Assembly: GCA_025084515.1 (NCBI GenBank)
Contig: JAJAGP010000890.1
Span: 124,001-188,000, forward strand
DNA from: Ancistrus triradiatus
Taxonomy: Eukaryota; Chordata; Actinopteri; Siluriformes; Loricariidae
DNA: 64,000 nt
Reading direction: 5' to 3'
This document shows, piece by piece, positions 46,008 through 58,300 of the stretch. The notes beneath the pieces were generated by a model. The model was not told the origin of the DNA. It did not search any database and saw nothing but the letters and a program-made list of their open reading frames with translations. A program made the translations under genes and the position numbers. Positions within the stretch are counted from its first letter, which is position 1. Each line of letters begins with the position of its first letter.

Positions 46008-47344
46008 TACAGTAGTGCTTGAAAGTTTGTGAACCATTTAGAATGGTTTGTATTTCTGCATAGATATGATCTAATAAGATGTTATCAGACGTTTGCACTA
46101 GTCCTAAAAGTGGCGGACACATATATATCTGTGACTGGCATAAGTATGTGAACCGTTCATGTCAGTATCCGGTGTGACAACCTTCAGTGCAATAACAACT
46201 GTTTCCAGTATCCGATTATTAGCTATGCACATCGGCTTGCAGGAACTGTAGTCCATTCCTCTATGCAGTACAGCTTAAATTCTTAGATGTTGGTGGATTC
46301 CTCATATACACTGTATGCACAATACTTCTGTTGGATTAAGGTCAGGACTCTGAACATTCCCAAATTTTATTCTTCTTAACCATATTTTCGCACAATAGCT
46401 TTTGGTCACTGTCTTACTGCATGACCCACATCTCCTTGATATTCAGTTTGTGGACAAATGTCCTGACAGTGTTCTTTAGGGTTTGCTGGTATAATTCAGA
46501 ACTCATTATTCCAACAATGATATCAACCTGGTCTGGCCCAGATACAGCAAAACTGGTAAACCATGACACTACCACAACATTTCATCAGTGGGATGAAATT
46601 CTTATGCAGGTATTTCCTTCGATAGACATAATGCTTCTCATTTAAAACACAAAAGTTCTATTTTGGTCTCGTGCATCCACAAAATCTTTGTCCAATAGTC
46701 TTCTGGATTGTGCATGTGACATACGGCAATGTTCTTCTGGGCAGCTACGGTGTTCTTGCAATCCTGCCATGTACACCATTGTTGTTCAGTGTTCTCCTGA
46801 TGGTGGACTCATGAACATTAACATTAGTGACAGACCTTTAGTTACTTAGAAGTTATCCTGGGCTTCCTTTGTGAACTCACAGTCATTACATGGCTTGTTC
46901 TTGAAGTGATTTTTTCCTCAATTTTTACATCGTCTCTCTGACTGAGGATTGGTGGGGTCCAAACTCTTCAGAGTGGATTTGTAACCTTTTCTAGTCTGAT
47001 GTATCAACAACTATTTGAAAGATCCTGAAAGCTCATTTGTTCATCCCATGATATACGTCCACACAAGATCAGACTTTGATTAATCCATCCATCAGGGTGC
47101 CCACCTATGCCTTACGGTCATCCCATTGAGTGAACTCCGATTTCACCTTCAAATGACTTCTAATCCTAAAGGTCCCTATACTTTTGCCACTCACAGACAT
47201 GTTATATTGGCTCATTTTTCTCAATAAAGAGGAGACCAAATATACATATTGCTTTGTCTCGTTTGTGTAACTGTATTGTCTGTTATCTTCTTTAAGGACT
47301 TTTGATGATGTTTTAGGTCTCATAAACATTCAAGCACCACTGTA
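46008..47344 (-). mobile_element. Tc1 family II element, decayed
   Basis: Ends tacagtagtgcttgaaagtt and, reversed, tacagtggtgcttgaatgtt. Both edges are TA. Transposase traces on the minus strand are heavily broken. Confidence 0.8.
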
Positions 47345-49614
47345 TTTGCCATTTTCAATCCCATTTGACAGACATCCTAACTTTCACATTCAAATACTTT
47401 TGATTTTCAGAGGAGAAACACTGTCCTGAAACTATGAGTCCACCTGGCTTCATATTCATATGATCAGAAAGAGTAAAGCTAGTTGGCTTGGATAATTGTT
47501 ACAGACCACAGTGCCAGCTAACTTGCCTCAAAGTTTCTTAGATAAAAAAGTCTGTTAAGCAAGTTTCATGTTGAGGCAGAAACAAATCTGCACAAATTTG
47601 CTAAGCCTTAGATAATTTCTTAATCAGACCTAGAAATTCTGTTTGTGTGTGATTTAATAATCAGCGTGTCATGACATTTGTTGATATTAACTTCTTGGCA
47701 CCGGTTTATCAGTGTACCTACTTACTTGAGAGAGTTAACAGAGATAGCAAAGGTAAAGTGTGCAACGTGTGAACACAAAAACCATGCGTAAGCCCTAAAT
47801 CAGACCTCCCATTTTATTTAGCAAAATTAATAACACTAATTCTATAGACCCATAATTCAAAAAACTAATTTCCATGTGAAACCATAATGGACTGCACGTG
47901 TAAATAGTAAAACGGCAGTAAAATTTGAACAAATGATAATAAAAATGTGGTCAAATAAGGTTTAAATTTTGTGTGCCAATTGTTTATAACCATGGCAAGT
48001 TCAGATGTCAAACACTTCCAGGAAACAGCAGAATTGATTTAAAGCCACAAATCAGTACAGTCGAACCAAATATGAATTCCTATACTTATTGCAGGACAAT
48101 TTCTGCCTGGTTCCTGCATATTCCAAACTCCACCTACTTCTAATGATGTCGGCATAACATATTGCTGCAGATTACATTCTGATTGGCCCTCCTACCTCCC
48201 TGTTTTCTGCAGATTGATTGGGCTTGAGCAGGTTCATCATGTGTGTGACCTGTGTGTGTATGCGCATTCTACTCTATTGCAGAAGGGTTCTTCCAGCCAC
48301 TAACCACAACAATATCAACTGAACATCCATTACCTCACCACCGAATGAAACCAAAGTGGAGGTTGCTGGTAAAGGTAAGATGCCATCTCATTCGTTAGAG
48401 CACCTTAATGGCTCTAATACCAAGTTAGGGTACGAACTTCTAAAACTTCTAGGTTTTCTAGGAAGTTCTAGGAACTTTTAGGTACTTCTAGGTAACAACT
48501 GAAATATGTTATAGCAATCTATTTTTGTTTAATAGTTGAACATTCTGGTTTTGTGAACCATACCTCAAACAAATTACACCATTTTAATTAAGGGCACAGT
48601 TCTTCCAGATCAAGTAGAGAAAAACCTATGGACTCAAATCTAAGAAATGCTAATTAGTCTGCAATTAAATGAGTTCCTTCAATTCTTAATGAGCTGTTGA
48701 CCTTGGCTAATAGAAATAAAACCCCAACAAGAGAGTTGTCAACTGAAAATCCTTCAATGAAATCCAACCCCTGGTGTGGCAAAATATGTTGCTTGGTCCC
48801 AGTCAGCTGTGTCTAAAATGTGATGCAACTATAAAAAAAATGGGAAGGTTATGCAGAACCTTCCAACTTTGAACAAATCAGAGTACGAATGACGTTCGCA
48901 TTCCGAGGTTTCACCGTATACAAAGAGACAAAATAGGGATAAAACAACAGGGTTGAAAACTTTAAGCAATATGCCTTGAAAATATAAAATGCACAACAAA
49001 TAAAAAACAAGACAGGAGTTTGTGACAGAACTGTATGAAATGTGAAATGGGATGTACATATAGAAGGCCACTCAGAAACCTAACATTTCAACTAAAGATT
49101 GGATGAAGTGATATTCTGCAATGATCCACAAATATGCATCGGCCAAGGAGATGATGCTGGAACTTTTTGTATAATGAAACAAAGAACACAGATTTTTTTC
49201 AACCCACCACTAATTTATGATATGCAGTTGCATGTCAGGAATCAGACCAGGGAGGAGGCAAATATTGCCTCAACAGTCAGCGTAAAGGGGTCCACTGAAA
49301 TTTGACACTGCTCTGATTCTATGGACAGAATACAATTTGGTGACAATTAAATCATTTTTCAGGATGGTAATGTATCTTGCCATGAGTTGTAAAGCTTCAG
49401 GAAAGGCATACCAACAGTCTGCATCTCAATCCGACTGAAAATTGATGGTAAGAAATGTAAAAAATTGGTCCATTGTAAAGATCAACCAGCTTGACGTAGA
49501 ATACTGCTTTCAATAGTGAATCCATGTCTCAGTATTCAGGCCAACATAAAAACCAGAGGAGGAGAAAAAAGGGACTTATGGTAGATGATTACAAAATTTT
49601 TCCTCTATTCATCA
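47345..49614. other. Spacer between chpt1 and gnptab, no gene recognised
   Basis: About 2.3 kb. A tandem-like cluster of acttctaggt-type units lies at 48435-48495. A promoter-like stretch with an inverted CCAAT (gattgg) at 48179 is followed by an isolated good donor gtaaga near 48375. No SYCP3-like exon was found. Confidence 0.5.
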
Positions 49615-49885
49615 TCTTGTCCCGCCGGTCTGGGGTCCGCCCACTGCCATTTGATATGACGTGTCGCTCTGTCTGTCGCCAGAGACCACTCAAACCATGC
49701 CAATTTAGCGTGATCAGTTAACCTAACATGCATGTTATTGTACTGTGGGAGGAAACCAGAGAACACAGAGTAAACCCACACAGACACAGACATGCACAGA
49801 AAGGACCCAGGCCACCCCACCCGGTGATTGAACCCAGGACCTTCTTGCTGTGAGGCGGCGGTGCTACCCACTGAGCCACCTTTAA
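49615..49885 (-). repeat. tRNA-like SINE (ggtggctcggtgag family), minus
   Basis: The plus strand has tcttgctgtgaggcggcggt, gctacccactgagccacc and cacagaaaggacccaggcca. It is immediately upstream of the LINE. Confidence 0.75.
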
Positions 49886-49959
49886 TTTTTTCCTCTATTG
49901 GATCTGGAAAAAATTTTGCAATGAATTGAAATAATGTAATTTGATTTGACTGAGGTAAG

Positions 49960-51080
49960 CCAGAACATTCAGCTACCGGTGCCGGTGGATCATGGACTTT
50001 CTGTCAAATAGGACACAGCAGGTACAGCTAGGAAAACACATTTCAGACCAGCGGAACCTAAGTACTGGTGTACCACAAGGTTGCGTGCTTTCACCCCTTC
50101 TCTTCAGTCTTTATACCAATGACTGTGTTTCTAAGGAACCAGGTGTAAAGATCATTAAGTTCGGTGATGACACCACTGTGGTGGGCCTCATAACAAATGG
50201 TGACGAGTCTGCCTACAGAAAGGAAGTCGAGCAGTTGGTCTCCTGGTGCCTCGACAACCACCTGCTGATCAACACACAAAGGACTGTGGAGATGGTGGTG
50301 GATTTCAGGCGCAACACGCCCTGCTTACACCCCCTCACAATGAATGGCTCTATGGTCTTAGTGGTGGAGTCACTTCAGTTCCTGGGCACCACCTTATCCA
50401 GCGAGCTAAAGTGGGAAAAGAACACACTCTCCATCGCCAAGAGGGCTCAGCAGAGAATGTTCTTCCTGAGACAGCTGAAGAACTTTAACCTGCCACAGAT
50501 TCTGCTAATCCAGTTCTACACAGCAATCATAGAGTCCATCCTTTCATCATCTATCACCATCTGGTTTGGTTCCTCAACATCACATGAACGGGCCAAACTC
50601 CAGCGTACAATCAGGACAGCGGAGAGGATCATTGGATGTAATCTGCCCACGCTTCAGGACATTTACAACAGCATAGTGCTGAAGCGTGCCAGCAAAATTA
50701 CAGCAGACCCCTCTCATCCTGGACATCACCTTTTTCAGACTCTACCATCCGGCAGAAGACTCAGGGCAATAAAAACAAACACATCAAGACATGCCAACAG
50801 CTTTTTCCCCAGAGCTGTAACATTTTTTAACCAAAGTTGTTCTCTTGGGCAACTGTTGGTAAATAATGGTTAACAGTCCGTGTGCTGTCAGGCCTGTTAA
50901 ATATGTTATTTGTTACATGTCATACATGTGTAATTATCTGTACTATTATGTGTATTGTTCGTACTACTACGTGGTCCATTGTGTGTATTATTGTGTGTAT
51001 CACCAAAACACATTCCTCGTATGTGTAGCATACCTGGCGAAATAAAGTGATTCTGATTCTTCTGATTCTGATTCTGATAT
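49960..51080 (+). mobile_element. 5'-truncated L2-like LINE with long open RT C-terminal frame
   Basis: The open frame 49992-50873 (293 residues) covers the second half of a non-LTR reverse transcriptase: FLSNRTQQVQLG, then STGVPQGCVLSPLLFSLYTN, KFGDDTTVVGLI (the catalytic box, with G in place of A), LGTTLSSELKW and ITIWFGSST. Fish L2 elements end in short ttctga-type repeats, and so does this (51053-51077). The endonuclease and RT start are absent, so it is a dead-on-arrival copy but a young one, because the frame is unbroken. Confidence 0.9.
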
Positions 51081-52254
51081 CTGTGCATTTGCTACAAAGT
51101 AAAAAACTGGATGAACATTATCTCATCTGTGGTGATTCCCGAATCATCTCCACTAACATTTCTTAATTGTTAACACAGTTTAGAAAAATCTGTTTAAATA
51201 CTTAGAACAGTCTTTCTCAGTCTTGCACTTGTGAAACGTGCCAAGTTTGGTACCTTCCTTTTCAGATTTAATAGTTAATGTCATGTCATTCATAATTTAT
51301 AATACTGTACATAGACGCATTGTCTCTGATATTACACTTGGATAGCAACATCCCATAATACGAATTCATTAATTCATTCATTCTTCCTTATTTGAAAGAA
51401 AGGCAAAATTCCTGAGCAGACCTTGTTAGTAAATCAGCTTAGGCATTTCTTAAAATGTTACTAGACGAAAAAGAAAAAGTTCTGGTGTAACTAGTTCCCA
51501 GTTGCTGATGCGGCTAATTGTTGTGAACGTACGTTGTATTCATAAGTCAATGTGAAAGTTTTGGTATCTAGAACACTATCGGAAGATGTTTTATACAATG
51601 TATATGGCTTCAGGTTTCAGTCTTGGCCATTATTAGCATGCATTACAAAGAGAGGAGCACAGACCATTAATCCATATTGGTTATGGACTAGAGCCAGACA
51701 GCTCATGATCCCTCACATTTATCTTGAATTCTTTCTGAATCACTTACATTCTATAAAAAGGAACAAAGAGCTCTAAGTACAGGAGTCCCCCAGAGTTCAG
51801 CAGTTATATACAGACTGGGGAAAAGGCACTGGTGTGCAGGACACAGACAGACAGCATGAACTAAAAGATAATCAATGTCCCTTTGTAATTATCACCCTTA
51901 ATCACATTCTTTTGAAATTTAAAATCCCATTCCTTTTGACAACCCCAGAACTGAGCATGGCATTCAGCATGTTCACAATTATCCGGACAGTAATCGCACA
52001 AAAAGGAGTGTTTCCCCGTCTCCACATACATTGGTGTCTCACACTCATTGCCTTGTAAAGGAAGTATTCAAATGTCACATTCCTCCACTGTAGCCATCAT
52101 CAACAACTTCTACTTCCGAGCCTCTGTACTCCATTCCTCCGTGGGAACGCTGTGTGGTCTTTCTCAGAGCTTCACACTCCACTCTTCAACTCTTCAAGGA
52201 AGGCAGAGACCATGTAGTGTGTTTGGCACTCGGGCTGTACTCTGTCTCTCGTCC
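51081..52254 (-). other. gnptab: Likely gnptab 3' UTR and spacer
   Basis: The minus strand after the gnptab stop. The nearest poly(A)-like signal is ATTAAA (plus tttaat, 51267-51272), which is weak. Plus-strand open frames here are shadows. Confidence 0.4.
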
Positions 52255-52320
52255 TTACACACGTTCAGTCTCCTTGCTGACCCGACGTCTGGGAAAGAGC
52301 CGCCGCTTCAGCACGATCAG
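52255..52320 (-). CDS. gnptab: gnptab last exon (cytosolic tail)
   Basis: It encodes LIVLKRRLFPRRRVSKETER then V and TAA (52255-52257). The KR-x-x-FPRRR basic tail follows the C-terminal membrane helix, as in vertebrate GNPTAB, and ends four residues shorter than the human tail as I recall it. The acceptor on the minus strand is ctcggtag. The plus frames 52048-52417 are its antisense shadows. Confidence 0.93.
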   Translation of the reverse strand: MIVLKRRLFPRRRVSKETERV

Positions 52321-55300
52321 CTACCGAGAGGGGAAGAAAGAAAATGACGTCACGCACCACTCACCATTTACCACTCTCCCTAAACCAGTGACTGTAAGGA
52401 GCTTCCTGTTTCAGTGAAGTATAAATGTGAAGGTGAGAGAAACCCTTCATCGACATGGGGAAGGCCAGAGAAAAGCAAAGAAAATTAGACGAACGTGTGT
52501 TGAGTTTCACAAAATCAGGAAACAGCTATGAATTAAGGTGTAACGATACACTCTGTTTAAATTAATTTAATTTCTGAACTGTTAACAGTGCAAAACAATG
52601 CACAAAATATCTCATAAAAATAAGTCCCCTGCAATTAAAATACCTTACTAGAAACATAGGTTTAAATTGTAAATAAAATGATAGTGCTTCACCATATACT
52701 ATATTCAAACCAGAGGGAAAACATTCCATTCACATTATTTATGAAGTCCAAGAAGTTGAATCTGTTCATCTGGACATAGGTTTTGTTGGAGAAACGTTTC
52801 GTCACTCATCTAAGTGACTTCTTCAGTCTCAGCAGTTGGAAAACTTCCCCAATCTTACATACAGCACCTTTGCATAACGACTGGTACCAGCACCATTACA
52901 TAACAATGGGACCGGTGATCAGTTTTTTTAATATGCAGATTGACATAGACATTAACGACAATGGCCACGTGTGCCATTCACACAGGATTGGGGAAGGGCT
53001 GCGATGGCTCCATTGTAAGATGGTGAGAGGTGTACTCTGAGGCCCTGTAGGTGGGTCTATGTTGACATAGAAGAGCTACCTCATCAGGTCAGGACTCTGC
53101 GGTTTACACCCACCTACAGTCCAGTGGCCACTCTTTCAAGGATGAAGACGAGCAGATCCTTGATATTGAGGAACGATGGTTTGAACGCGGAGTAAAAGAA
53201 GCCCTGAACCGAGGAGGGGGCCTCAGAGTACACCTCTCACCATTTACATTTACAGCATTTAGCAGACGCCCTTATCCAGAGCGACTTACAATTGGTACAA
53301 TCTTACAGTCCAAGCAATTGTGGGTTAAGGGTCTTGCTCAAGGACCCAACAGCAGCAGCTTTGGCTGAGGTGGGATTTGAACCCTGGACCTTCTGGTCCA
53401 TAGTCCTTAACCACTAGGCTACTACAGTCCCTACAACGCAGCCATCGCAGCCCTTCCCCAATCCTGTGTGAATGGCACACGTGGCCATTGTCGTTAATGG
53501 ATATGTGAAGAAGTCACTTAGATGAGTGACGAAACGTTTCTCCAACAAAATCTATGTCCAGATGAACAGATTCAACTTCTGGGATTTTCTTACCTGGATC
53601 ATTGAGCATGCATCAAGACGATTATTTATGAAGGTAAACAATTCAAAGCAAGTCTTTAGTCTGCTGCAATTTAAAGAAATTAGGATTTAAATGCGTATGA
53701 GAGCGTGACATATGATCAAAAATGCAATTGCATATGATGGCATGACAAACAGAACGCATGTGACAGTGCCAATCTCTACGATGTACACCATGACATCTTT
53801 GCATCGGGATGCATCGTTACACCCTTATCTATAAAAAGAGCTACACACCTGAAATGCACAATATTCACTGTTATGGCAAAACATTTAAACAACCAGAGCT
53901 GTACTTAATAGGGTTGAACGATATAAAAAAATATATATATCTCGATATTTTCTGGGATTTTATCGATTACCATAATTAGAGGATACTTTGGGATGTATAT
54001 CTAAAGTCTAAAGTATTCAAAAGTTGTATGAATCTCACTCAACTGCCTGAATTGGCAACTTGTCTTTCACAATGTAATTGGTGACAGCATTTGTTATGTG
54101 TTGCTATCTGTCCCTTTTCTTGCAGAATGATTCCGCTAACATTTGCCGAGTGTGTTTTTGTGCTGGTACCTTGGCCGGTTTAAACCCGTCATGGCCAACT
54201 GACTCCACAAGCTTGTTATCATCTTAATCATCCAATGTAGTTTGCATATTGTCATCTTTCCAGTAACTTTTTAAAAGTCAAAGCCAAAACAGAAGCCAGG
54301 CTCTGTTGTGAGGTGAGATGTAGATAAAGCTTCATGACAACACCACCCAAAGTTTAGTTCAAAAAGAATTACAATTACACAGTAAAGAATTTAATTCCCA
54401 TTGTTCGAAATGTTCTTTATCATGTATTCAAATAAATGTTAAGTTTATTTTCCCTTTTTGCATGACAGCATTATATGAAATCATATGGTATTGCCTGGTT
54501 AGTTAACCTAAGTGAAAAACAGATTCTTTTTTAACCACCTTCTTTTAAACCTTGATTAAAAATTAAGCTAACCACTCTAAAGATTTATGACAGCTATTTA
54601 ACCTAAAACATGTAGTGTATTATGATCCCTCATCTATTTGAAAAGCCGCAAATATCTTTAACAGCTGGTGTTAAAGGTTTGGTGTGATTTCCTGATGATA
54701 ACCTCGCTTCTAAACACATGTTGGTGTGTTTATGGTAAATAAGTAACTTGGCAATTTCTTTTTATTGTAGTTACACAATGAACTCAATACATATTGTTTC
54801 TTTAACACCACAATTTCATGTTCTTTCACATCTAATCTAACAGGGTGATGAAGAATATCTGTGAATACAAATAAAAGCTGAATGTTAATCTAAGAAGTGG
54901 CTACAGCTGCTGCTCTTTGAGGTCATCGAGGAATCAACATGTCACTACAATCTGTCCGTGTGTAAATCAATCATGTTCATCCCAGTACGAGGTGCGAGTG
55001 CCTCCATGTCTGTCCTGATACACTATACGGGTCACTGTTCTGTGTAACCTTTCCTTGGATAGGCAGAACAGGAACCCTACGCCTGTGCCTGAGATCAAAC
55101 CACCATCATGCACATTGTACAAATGTGTCTTGACACATGTCGGTCATCAGCGTTGACCTCACTGGTAATAAATTAAATGCATCTATAAGCTGAGAACCTC
55201 ATGTCTCATGGCGATGAATGATGCATGTTAGAAATGGCTCACGGGCACGTTTGTATAAGGCTTTAACAGGAAGCAATACTAACCTGCTCAGCAAAAAAGG

Positions 55301-58300
55301 AAAGCACTGTGAAAACCACCAGGGTGATCAGTATGCAGTGTGTCCAGAACTTCAACCTGTCCCTGTATATTCGCCTGGAAAGCAGAGCAACATTCAAACA
55401 TACAAGCATTATTATTAAATGTTTAAGAAGCATTGCACTATACACACTAATTTTATTACATAACTTTACACCTACTGTGTTCAAATTTTAGTTAGAATAC
55501 AACTGCTGGTTGATGTACTTCAGGATACTACAGCGGTACCTCGGTTCTCGACCACCTCGGAACTCGTCGAATTCGGTTCTCGACGCATTGAGGAGAAGGA
55601 AAATGTGTCTCGATTCTCGTCGTTTGCTCGGTGCACGGCGCACTTGCTTAAGCTTGTATGGGTGGAGCCGTGCGACTCGTTTCAGACACGATTCACGATT
55701 CAAATTCGATTCACGATTCAGTACACAGTGATTCAGATTCACAATAGCCCCTGCTCGGTGTACAGTGGTGCTTGAAAGTTTGTGAACCCTTTAGTATTTT
55801 CTATATTTCTGCATAAATATGACCTAAAACATCATCAGATTTTCACACAAGTCCTAAAAGTAGATAAAGAGAACCCAGTTACACAAATGAGACAAAAATA
55901 TTATACTTGGTCATTTATTTATTGAGGAAAATGATCCAATATTACATATTAGTGAGTGGCAAAAGGTATGTGAGGAGCCTTTGCTTTTCAAAACATTATC
56001 TGCTGTGACCCCCCTGGGAGCTAAACGTTTCCTGTAGCTGTTGATCAGTCCTGCACACCGGCTTGGAGGAATTTTAGCCCATTCCTCCGTACAGAACAGC
56101 TTCAGCTCTGGGATGTTGGTGGGTTTCCTCACATTAGCTGCTCGCTTCAGGTTCTTCCACAACATTTCCATTGGATTAAGGTCAGGACTTTGACTTGGCC
56201 ATTCCAAAACATGAACTTTATTCTTCTGTAACCATTCTTTGGTAGAACGACTTGTGTGCTTAGGGTCGTTATCTTGCTGCATGACCCACCTTCTCTTGAG
56301 ATTCAGTTCATGGACAGATGTCCTGACATTTTCCTTTAGAATTCTCTGATATCATTCAGAATTCATTGTTCCATCAACAATGCCAAGCCGTTCTGGTCCA
56401 GATGCAGCAAAACAAGGCCCAAAACACCATGATACTACCACCACTATGTTTTTCACAGATGGAATAAGGTTCTTGTGCTGGGGGGAACGCAGTGTTTTTC
56501 CTTTCTCCAAACATAACGATTTTCTTTTAAAACAAAACGTTCTGTTTTGGTCTCATCTGTCCACAAAACATTCCTCCAACAGCCTTCTGGCTCGTCCACG
56601 TGATCTTTAGCAAACTGCAGACGAGCAGCAATGTTCTTTTTTGGAGAGCAGTGGGTTTCCTCCTTGCAACCCTGCCATGCACACCATTGTTGTTCAGTGT
56701 TCCTTCTGATGGTGGACTCATGAACATTAACATTAGCCAATGTGAGAGAGGCCTTCAGTTGCTTAGAGTTACCCCTGGGGTCCTTTGTGACCTCGCCAAC
56801 TATTACACACTTTGCTCTTGGAGTGATCTTTGTTGGTCGACCACTCCTGGGGAGGGTAACAATGGTCTTGAATTCCCTCCATTTGTACACAATCTGTCTG
56901 ACTGTGGATTGGTGGAGTCCAAACTCTTTAGAGATGGTTTTGTAACCTTTTCCAGCCTGATGAGCATCAACACCTCTTTCTCTGAGCTCCTCAGAAATCT
57001 CCTTTGTTCGTGCCATGATACACTTCCACAGACATGTGTTGTGAAGAGCAGACTTTGATAGATCCCTGTTCTTTAAATAAAACAGGGTGCCCCCTCACAC
57101 CTGATTGTCATCCTATTGATTGGAATCACCTGCCTCTAATTTCCCCTTCAAATTAACAGATAATCCTAGAGGTTCACATACTTTTGCCACTCACTAATAT
57201 GTAATATTGGATCATTTTCCTCAATAAATAAATGACCAAGTATCATATTTTTGATTAATTTGTTTAACTGGGTTCTCTTGATCTACCTTTAGGACTTGAG
57301 TTAAAATCTGATGATGTTTTAGCTCATATTTATGCTGAAACATAGAAAATTCAAGGGTTCACAAACTTGCCGGAGCCGGGGGTTCATAGTCAAAGAGTTT
57401 TGTGATGATCTGAGATGTTGCTGTCCTCCCAGGTGCAGTCACTCAGGTTTGTTGATTGCTGGGTAGGTGGGTTGCTGATGTCTCATGTGATCCCTCTTGG
57501 CTGTGTTACCTTCTGGTTCTCCTCATCCTAGCTATGCTGCTATAGCTAATGCTGCCGGAGTCTCATGCTACACATGGCATCAGTGATTGTTAATAGACAA
57601 TAGTTAATCAATAACTAACTACACTTTCTGTTTTCTCTCCGAGCTGTGTTCCTGTAGCAGTTACAGTGTAAGACGTTTATCCTCTTCAGCTCCACTCAAG
57701 TTGTTTCTGTCATCAGCTCCAGCCCCACCATACCCGAGGACAGTAACCCATTTTCTGGGGGTCTGGAATGGATTAATTGAATTTATATTATTCCTTATGG
57801 GAAAAATTTGCTCGGTACTCTTCGTTGGCTCTCGGCAAGCCTTCTGGAACGAATTAACGACGAGAACCGAGGTTGCTTCCAATATGCTACAGTGCACTCT
57901 CCTGGAGACAATATGGCAAACTCGGTACTTATTTATGCCTTAGTTCACAGACCATATGGTGTCAAGAGATCAGACGGTTGAGGGCTACCTAGATACCTAG
58001 AAGACAGTGATGGTTGAACAGCTAAAGGTTCACATACCCTAAAGAATCCACATTTGAATCTGCTGTCTAACATGTAGCCATAGAAGATCTATCAGGACAA
58101 CCCACAGCACAGGTTCACTGTGTTGGGAAATATTTACTCCATCGACCAATGGAAAGGAACCAGCCCCGAGTAGATACACTACATGACCAAAAGTTTGTGG
58201 ACAGCCCTTCTAATTAATGACAACACTAAGCCAGCAATGGGCCATGCCTTTCTATCCAACATCAGTGCCCATCCTCAGAATAAGTTATCAAAATCTGGTG

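Larger units (their letters stand above)
55530..57890. mobile_element. ggttctcg inverted-repeat element split by nested insertions
   Basis: The left end tacagcggtacctcggttct and, reversed, right end aacctcggttctcgtcgtta pair across 2.3 kb. A Tc1 (55762-57370) and a reversed piece of the 44730 repeat (57371-57730) lie between. Without them the element would be about 400 bp. Confidence 0.6.

Noticed and set aside
49992..50873. 293-codon frame as a host gene
   Set aside because: The PQG, F-x-DD and C-terminal motifs identify a LINE reverse transcriptase.
52048..52417. Plus-strand open frames of 99 and 87 codons
   Set aside because: They are antisense to the gnptab last exon and 3' UTR; the minus-strand reading matches the GNPTAB tail exactly in phase.
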